The notes under the pieces: generated by a model | Seen by the model: only the letters and a program-made list of their open reading frames with translations | Databases searched by the model: none | What the model was told of the DNA's origin: nothing | Position numbers and translations under genes: made by a program | Source of the DNA: Pseudomonadota bacterium | Lineage (GTDB): Bacteria > Pseudomonadota > Gammaproteobacteria > Steroidobacterales > Steroidobacteraceae | Assembly (NCBI GenBank): GCA_003242685.1 | Contig: QGVD01000036.1 | Span: 1 to 35,245, forward strand | Length of the DNA: 35,245 bases | Direction: 5' to 3' | In this document: positions 31,163-35,245 of the stretch, in pieces | Layout: every line of letters starts with the position of its first letter | Numbering within the stretch: position 1 is the first letter of the stretch

Positions 31163-31945
31163 ATGAAGCTGCGCGTGAGCATCGTCCAGCAGTCGCTCGA
31201 GTGGCAGGACGCGGCCGCGAACCGGGCCCGCTTCGAGTCGCTGCTCGAGCCCCTCGCGGGCGCCACCGATCTCGTCGTGCTGCCGGAGATGTTCACGACG
31301 GGCTTCAGCATGAGCCCGGAGACGCTCGCGGAGCCGCCCGGCGGGCCGACTAGCGAATGGCTCCTGCAGCTCGCGCGCAGGCTCGATGCGGTCGTGACCG
31401 GGAGCGTCATCACGCAGGACGGCGGGCGTTACTACAACCGCATGCTGTGGGCCCGCCCGGACGGCGCGCTCGCGCACTACGACAAGCGCCATCTCTTCCG
31501 CATGGCCGGGGAGCACGCGCACTACTCACCGGGTGAGAAGGCGCTCACCGTCGAGTGGCGCGGCTTCCGGGTGTGTCCGCTCGTGTGCTATGACCTGCGC
31601 TTTCCGGTGTTCAGCCGGCGGCGGGCGGAGCTGGATTACGACCTGCTCGTATACGCGGCGAACTGGCCCGCGGCCCGCCGGCACGCCTGGCGCACGCTGC
31701 TGATGGCGCGCGCCATCGAGAATCAGGCCTTCGTGGCCGGCGTGAACCGCGTCGGCACCGACGGCAAGGACATCGAGTACGTGGGCGACAGCGCCGTGTG
31801 CGACTTCCTGGGCCGGCACCTCGTGGATCTCGGCGCCGAGCCGGGGATCGCCACCGTGGAGCTGGATGGAGCCGCGCTGCGCGAATTTCGCGACCGATTC
31901 CCTGCGCATCTGGACGCCGACCGGTTTACCCTCGAGACGTCATGA
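31163..31945 (+). CDS. yafV: Omega-amidase (nitrilase superfamily, YafV/NIT2-like)
   Basis: A 260-residue carbon-nitrogen hydrolase. The Glu-Lys-Cys triad is visible: Glu42 in VVLPEMFTTGFSM, Lys108 in AHYDKRHLFRMAGE and Cys142 in PLVCYDLRFPVFSR. The pattern LPEMFTTGFSM and YAANWPAARRHAW (about 164-176) is characteristic of YafV-type omega-amidases. These hydrolyse alpha-ketoglutaramate to 2-oxoglutarate and ammonia, pulling glutamine transamination forward. AGGAGG lies about 9 nt before the ATG. The stop overlaps the next ATG (ATGA, 31942-31945). The enzyme follows the YbdL-like aminotransferase directly, which strongly supports the functional pairing. Confidence 0.9.
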   Translation: MKLRVSIVQQSLEWQDAAANRARFESLLEPLAGATDLVVLPEMFTTGFSMSPETLAEPPGGPTSEWLLQLARRLDAVVTGSVITQDGGRYYNRMLWARPDGALAHYDKRHLFRMAGEHAHYSPGEKALTVEWRGFRVCPLVCYDLRFPVFSRRRAELDYDLLVYAANWPAARRHAWRTLLMARAIENQAFVAGVNRVGTDGKDIEYVGDSAVCDFLGRHLVDLGAEPGIATVELDGAALREFRDRFPAHLDADRFTLETS

Positions 31946-33117
31946 AGAAGCCTACCCGAGTCAATCATCCGCCTCGCGTCGACGTGCCGGCCGACAACCA
32001 GCCGGTCGTCGCGCCGATCTACCAGACCGTCAAGTTCGAGTTCGAAACCGTCGACGAGACGCTGCGTCATCTGCGTGGCGAGCGTCCCGGGTTCTTCTAT
32101 ACGCGCACCTCGAACCCCACGCTCCGGCAGCTCGAGCTCCTGCTCGCGGAGCTGCAGGGGCGCGATGACTGCCTCGTGACGGCATCCGGCGTGAGCGCGG
32201 TGACGCAGACGCTGCTCGCGCTCACGAAGCAGGGCGATCACGTGCTGTGCTTCGTCGAGACCTACAACCCCACGCGGTACGTGATCCGCCGGCTCCTCGG
32301 CCGCTTCGGCGTGACGCACACGATGCTCTCCATCGAGGACGTCGCCGGCATGGAGCGCGTGCTCTCGAGCACGAAGACGCGCCTGGTTCTCTTCGAGAGC
32401 CCGACGAACCCGGTGACCAAGATCGCCGACATCCCGGCGATCACGGGACTCGCGCGCAAGTACAACGCGCTCACGGTGCTCGACAACACCTTCGCGGGGC
32501 TGCATCAGCACGGCGAGTTCGACATCGACGTGTACGTGCACAGCCTCACGAAGTACGCCTCCGGCGCGGGCGACGTGATGGGCGGCGCGGTCATCGCACG
32601 CAGCGACATCATCCGCACCATGCGCACGGACTTCGGCGTGATCGGCAACGTGCTCGATCCGCACGCCGCCTTCCTGATCCTGCGCGGGCTCAAGACCTAC
32701 TTCGTGCGCTACAAGGCGCAGAGCGAGAGCGCGCAGCGCATCGCCGAGCTCCTCGCCGCACATCCGGCCGTCGCTCGCGTGCACTATCCGGGCCTTCCGT
32801 CCCACCCGCAGCATGCGCTCGCGCGCGCTCAGATGAAGGATTTCGGCGGCATCGTGACGTTCGATCTCAAGGGCGGGGCGGAAGCGGCGAAGCGCTTCGT
32901 CGAGGCGCTGAAGCTGTTCGCGCTCACGGCGAGCCTCGGATCGACGGAGTCGCTGGTCGTCGCGCCGCAGATGATGGCCGTGCGGGATCTCACGCCCGAG
33001 CAGCAGCGCATGTCGGCGATCACCGAGGGCACTGTGCGCCTCTCCATCGGGCTCGAGGACCCCGACGACCTCATCGAGGACGTCACGCGCGCCCTGGAAG
33101 CCGCCGGCGGGCAGTAG
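31942..33117 (+). CDS. Trans-sulfuration family PLP enzyme (Cys/Met metabolism)
   Basis: A 391-residue enzyme of the cystathionine gamma-synthase/beta-lyase, O-succinylhomoserine sulfhydrylase and methionine gamma-lyase family. Visible: PIYQTVKFEFETVDE (about 25-39), FFYTRTSNPTLRQLE (about 51-65, PLP phosphate contacts from the neighbouring subunit), ASGVSAVTQTLLAL (about 81-94), FESPTNPVTKIADI (about 151-164), VLDNTFAGL (about 178-186) and the PLP lysine in HSLTKYASGAGDVMGG (Lys near 203). The C-terminal SLGSTESLVVAPQ is also typical. The exact reaction cannot be told by eye. Translational coupling to the omega-amidase gene places it in methionine/cysteine metabolism, either sulfur incorporation or cleavage. 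Confidence 0.85.
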   Translation: MKKPTRVNHPPRVDVPADNQPVVAPIYQTVKFEFETVDETLRHLRGERPGFFYTRTSNPTLRQLELLLAELQGRDDCLVTASGVSAVTQTLLALTKQGDHVLCFVETYNPTRYVIRRLLGRFGVTHTMLSIEDVAGMERVLSSTKTRLVLFESPTNPVTKIADIPAITGLARKYNALTVLDNTFAGLHQHGEFDIDVYVHSLTKYASGAGDVMGGAVIARSDIIRTMRTDFGVIGNVLDPHAAFLILRGLKTYFVRYKAQSESAQRIAELLAAHPAVARVHYPGLPSHPQHALARAQMKDFGGIVTFDLKGGAEAAKRFVEALKLFALTASLGSTESLVVAPQMMAVRDLTPEQQRMSAITEGTVRLSIGLEDPDDLIEDVTRALEAAGGQ

Positions 33118-33149
33118 CGTTCCTGTGCTTCGGAAGGTGCGGCGCGGCT

Positions 33150-33350
33150 TCAGCGCCGCATCAGCCACATGATGAGCGACAGCACGACGCTGATGAGCAG
33201 CATCGTGGTGATCGGGAAGTAGAACCTGAAGCCCGGCCGGTCCACGACGATGTCGCCGGGCAGACGGAAGAGCGGCAGGCCCTTGAGCCAGGGCCACGCC
33301 AGCCCGATCGCGATCAGTATCGCTCCCAGTGTGATGAACAGCCGGTTCAT
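33150..33350 (-). CDS. DUF2905 family small membrane protein, 66 aa
   Basis: A short protein with two membrane helices: residues 3-19 (RLFITLGAILIAIGLAW) and about 46-63 (FPITTMLLISVVLSLIMW). Between them is the family signature LPGDIVVDRPGFRFYFPI (about 30-47). DUF2905 proteins are widespread and uncharacterised. The gene lies on the minus strand 27 nt downstream of aceK, and it converges on the trans-sulfuration enzyme gene. The ATG at 33348-33350 has only a weak ribosome binding site. Confidence 0.88.
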   Translation of the reverse strand: MNRLFITLGAILIAIGLAWPWLKGLPLFRLPGDIVVDRPGFRFYFPITTMLLISVVLSLIMWLMRR

Positions 33351-33377
33351 CCGGACACCCTGACGAAACCACTTCCC

Positions 33378-35132
33378 CTATTGTAGAGCCGCGGCACGCA
33401 GGAGCCGTTCCTGCTGGCTCTGCGGCCGATAGGGCATGACCTCGAGCACCTCGCCGTCGAGGTGCCGCTGCTTCACCCGGTTCCAGAAGTGGGGCGTGAG
33501 CAGCTCGCCGTGAACGCGAAGGAAGAGCTCACGCTCCTCGTCGTCGAAGGGCAGGAAGCGGAGGAAGGTCTCGGGGAAGATGTCGTTGTCGGCGACGTAG
33601 AACCACGGCTCCGCGCGCATCTCGTCCTCGTGATTCGTGGCCTGCGGCAGCTCGCGGAAGTTGCAGTCCGTCACCAGACACAGCTCGTCGTAGTCGTAGA
33701 AGATCACGCGCCCGTGGCGCGTGACGCCGAAGTTCTTGAGCAGCAGATCGCCCGCGAAGATGTTCGTGTACGCCAGGTCGCGGATGCACTGCCCGTAATC
33801 GAGCACCGCGCGCAGCCGCTCGGCCCGGTCCGACGCCTGCATGTGCAGATTGAGCGGCCGCACGCGGCGCTCGATGTACACGTGCTCGAGCACCACGTCG
33901 GTGCCTTCGAGATGCGCGTTAGCCGACGCTTCGGAGAGCAGCTCGTCGAGGAGCTCCGGATCGAAGAGCGCGCGCGGCAGGCGCATGCGGCGGAACTCCT
34001 GCGCGTCGATGAGGCGCCCGGCGCGGTCGTGCCGGAAGACGAGCTGGTACTTCGCCGCCACTTCGTGCGGCAGCACGTTCTTCTGCGGCGGAACGCGGTC
34101 GCGGATGACCTTGAACACCACGTCGAACGAGGGGAGGGTGAAGCACACCATCACCAGACCCCGCTCGCCGGGCGCGTGCACGAAGCGGTCGCCGGCGGTC
34201 GCGAGGTGACGCATCAGCTCGCGGAAGCGTTCCGTCTTGCCCTGCTTCGCCCGGCCGAGCACCGTGAAGAGCTCGCTCACGGGCTTCCTGGGCAGGATCG
34301 ACTTCAGGAACACGACCGCCTCGCCGACCCGCTCGAGATCGACGTGGTAGTACGAGCGCGTGAAGCCGAAGACGATGCTGACCTCGTCCTCGCGCAGCAT
34401 CACCGCGTCCACGAGCAGCCCCTGCTCGGTGTTGCGCAGGGCAATGACGAGCGGCAGGCGGAAGCCGCGCCCGTCGATGCGTCCCACGAGATAAGCGCGC
34501 GTGAGCTGGTAGAACACCGGCCGGATGAGCTCGATCGAATCGACGGCACGCCGTTCCCCGAGCAGGTGCAGGCGCACGGTGATCGCCGACGCGACCTGCG
34601 CGACGCTGCGCTCGAAATCGCGCCACGGTGAGTGAAAGCGCAGGTCACCGAGCAGCTCCTCGATGAGCAGCACGAGCGAGCCGCGGTTGCGATAGACGTT
34701 CGTGACGACCCGGGAGCTGATGCTCGCGAGGGGATCGAGCTCCGTCGCGACGAACTCGATGTCCGGATCCACGCCCACCGTGCCGAAGAGCCGGCGGGTG
34801 ATCGAGCTGAAGAACGTTCTGGTGAACTCGTTGTCGGGCAGGCCTTCGATCCGCGCGGCGAAGCTCGCACGGATGGCTTTCCACAGCTCCCGATCGAGCG
34901 CGCGCTCGCCGAGCTGTCGCTTCAGCTCACCGACCGTTCGTCCGACGTGACGTTCGTAGAGCTCGATGCGCTCGACCGCGTCGCGCTGGCTTCCCTTCCA
35001 GTCGCGCATTTCGAAGCGCAGCGGAGCGCGGCGGGTGATGGCGCGGAACTCCGCGTCGTAGGCCGCGAAGGCGTCGGCGATGCGGCCGGCGCAATCCTCG
35101 GCAATCCGTGCCAGGAGGAGGGCTTCGTCCAT
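33378..35132 (-). CDS. aceK: Isocitrate dehydrogenase kinase/phosphatase
   Basis: A 584-residue bifunctional enzyme that phosphorylates isocitrate dehydrogenase to send isocitrate into the glyoxylate shunt, and reverses this when needed. The regulatory N-terminal half (about 1-310) contains RLFGTVGVDPDIEF and VFYQLTRAYLVGRI. The kinase-like half begins with the nucleotide-binding stretch HAPGERGLVMVCFTLPSFDV (about 322-341) and VFKVIRD (the ATP-contacting Lys). The catalytic/metal region includes LAYTNIFAGDLLLKNFGVT (about 455-473) and VIFYDYDELCLVTDCNFR (about 480-497). Length matches the family. No aceA, aceB or icd gene is in the window, so aceK here is separate from the classical aceBAK operon. 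The ATG at 35130-35132 lacks a strong ribosome binding site. Confidence 0.93.
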   Translation of the reverse strand: MDEALLLARIAEDCAGRIADAFAAYDAEFRAITRRAPLRFEMRDWKGSQRDAVERIELYERHVGRTVGELKRQLGERALDRELWKAIRASFAARIEGLPDNEFTRTFFSSITRRLFGTVGVDPDIEFVATELDPLASISSRVVTNVYRNRGSLVLLIEELLGDLRFHSPWRDFERSVAQVASAITVRLHLLGERRAVDSIELIRPVFYQLTRAYLVGRIDGRGFRLPLVIALRNTEQGLLVDAVMLREDEVSIVFGFTRSYYHVDLERVGEAVVFLKSILPRKPVSELFTVLGRAKQGKTERFRELMRHLATAGDRFVHAPGERGLVMVCFTLPSFDVVFKVIRDRVPPQKNVLPHEVAAKYQLVFRHDRAGRLIDAQEFRRMRLPRALFDPELLDELLSEASANAHLEGTDVVLEHVYIERRVRPLNLHMQASDRAERLRAVLDYGQCIRDLAYTNIFAGDLLLKNFGVTRHGRVIFYDYDELCLVTDCNFRELPQATNHEDEMRAEPWFYVADNDIFPETFLRFLPFDDEERELFLRVHGELLTPHFWNRVKQRHLDGEVLEVMPYRPQSQQERLLRAAALQ

Positions 35133-35185
35133 GCAAGGCAGTGTAGGTCAGCCCGACCGAGGCTGCACGGCGGAGGGTTGCGGGC

Positions 35186-35205
35186 CGGCACGGGCGCTCG
35201 TGCCG
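35186..35205. repeat. Inverted repeat upstream of aceK
   Basis: CGGCACG, a GGCGCT loop, then CGTGCCG, about 54 nt upstream of the aceK start. It may be a regulator site or the terminator of a gene beyond the window edge. The rest of 35133-35245 shows no gene I can support. Confidence 0.35.
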
Positions 35206-35245
35206 CATGCTTTGCGTTCGCGCGACATCCGGACGTTGCAATCGG

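Noticed and set aside
1..35245. CRISPR arrays, tRNA or rRNA genes, insertion sequences, prophage genes
   Set aside because: No regular repeats, tRNA-like cloverleaf sequences, rRNA motifs, transposase-like proteins or phage proteins were seen on either strand.

Overview
The window is GC-rich, densely packed DNA from a bacterial chromosome. The gene content (isocitrate dehydrogenase kinase/phosphatase AceK, a PuuA/PuuB/PuuD-PotFGHI polyamine cluster, an SseA-type sulfurtransferase, a short DUF2905 protein) points to a proteobacterium, most likely a gammaproteobacterium. No rRNA, tRNA, CRISPR array or insertion sequence was recognised.

Layout. 1-2.3 kb (minus): an unrecognised 139-residue protein, a two-domain rhodanese, and an alpha/beta hydrolase broken by one stop codon. 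2.8-4.6 kb (plus): two translationally coupled DUF1538 membrane proteins and a P-II-like regulator. 4.6-6.6 kb: a small membrane protein, an outer-membrane barrel-like protein, then remnants of a methionine aminopeptidase gene and a DinB-family gene. 6.6-16.9 kb: the centrepiece, a divergent guanidine uptake and degradation locus. The minus arm (binding protein, permease, ATPase) sits behind a guanidine-I (ykkC) riboswitch at about 9463-9580. The plus arm encodes two DUF1989 proteins (carboxyguanidine deiminase type), a biotin-dependent guanidine/urea carboxylase and allophanate hydrolase. 17-20.6 kb: accessory DNA with a membrane protein, a GFA-family protein, an SDR oxidoreductase and three more broken genes (CPBP-like protease, double zinc-ribbon protein, truncated LysR regulator). 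20.6-29.2 kb: a lipoprotein, then polyamine catabolism and import (puuB divergent from puuD-puuA-potF-potG-potH-potI). 29.2-33.1 kb: polyphosphate glucokinase and a methionine/glutamine set (YbdL-like aminotransferase, YafV-like omega-amidase, trans-sulfuration PLP enzyme). 33.1-35.1 kb (minus): DUF2905 protein and aceK.

How the genes fit together. Two loci scavenge nitrogen from small cationic compounds. Guanidine is imported, carboxylated with ATP and biotin, deiminated to allophanate and hydrolysed to ammonia and CO2. Putrescine is imported by PotFGHI, gamma-glutamylated by PuuA, oxidised by PuuB, and the later gamma-glutamyl intermediate is hydrolysed by PuuD. The middle step (PuuC) is not in the window. 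The aminotransferase/omega-amidase pair fits glutamine-driven methionine salvage.

A second theme is gene decay. Six broken genes lie outside the intact nitrogen operons. Three of them carry a stop codon where the family has, or appears to have, tryptophan, and several have internal deletions. All calls come from reading the sequence; no database search or folding program was run.
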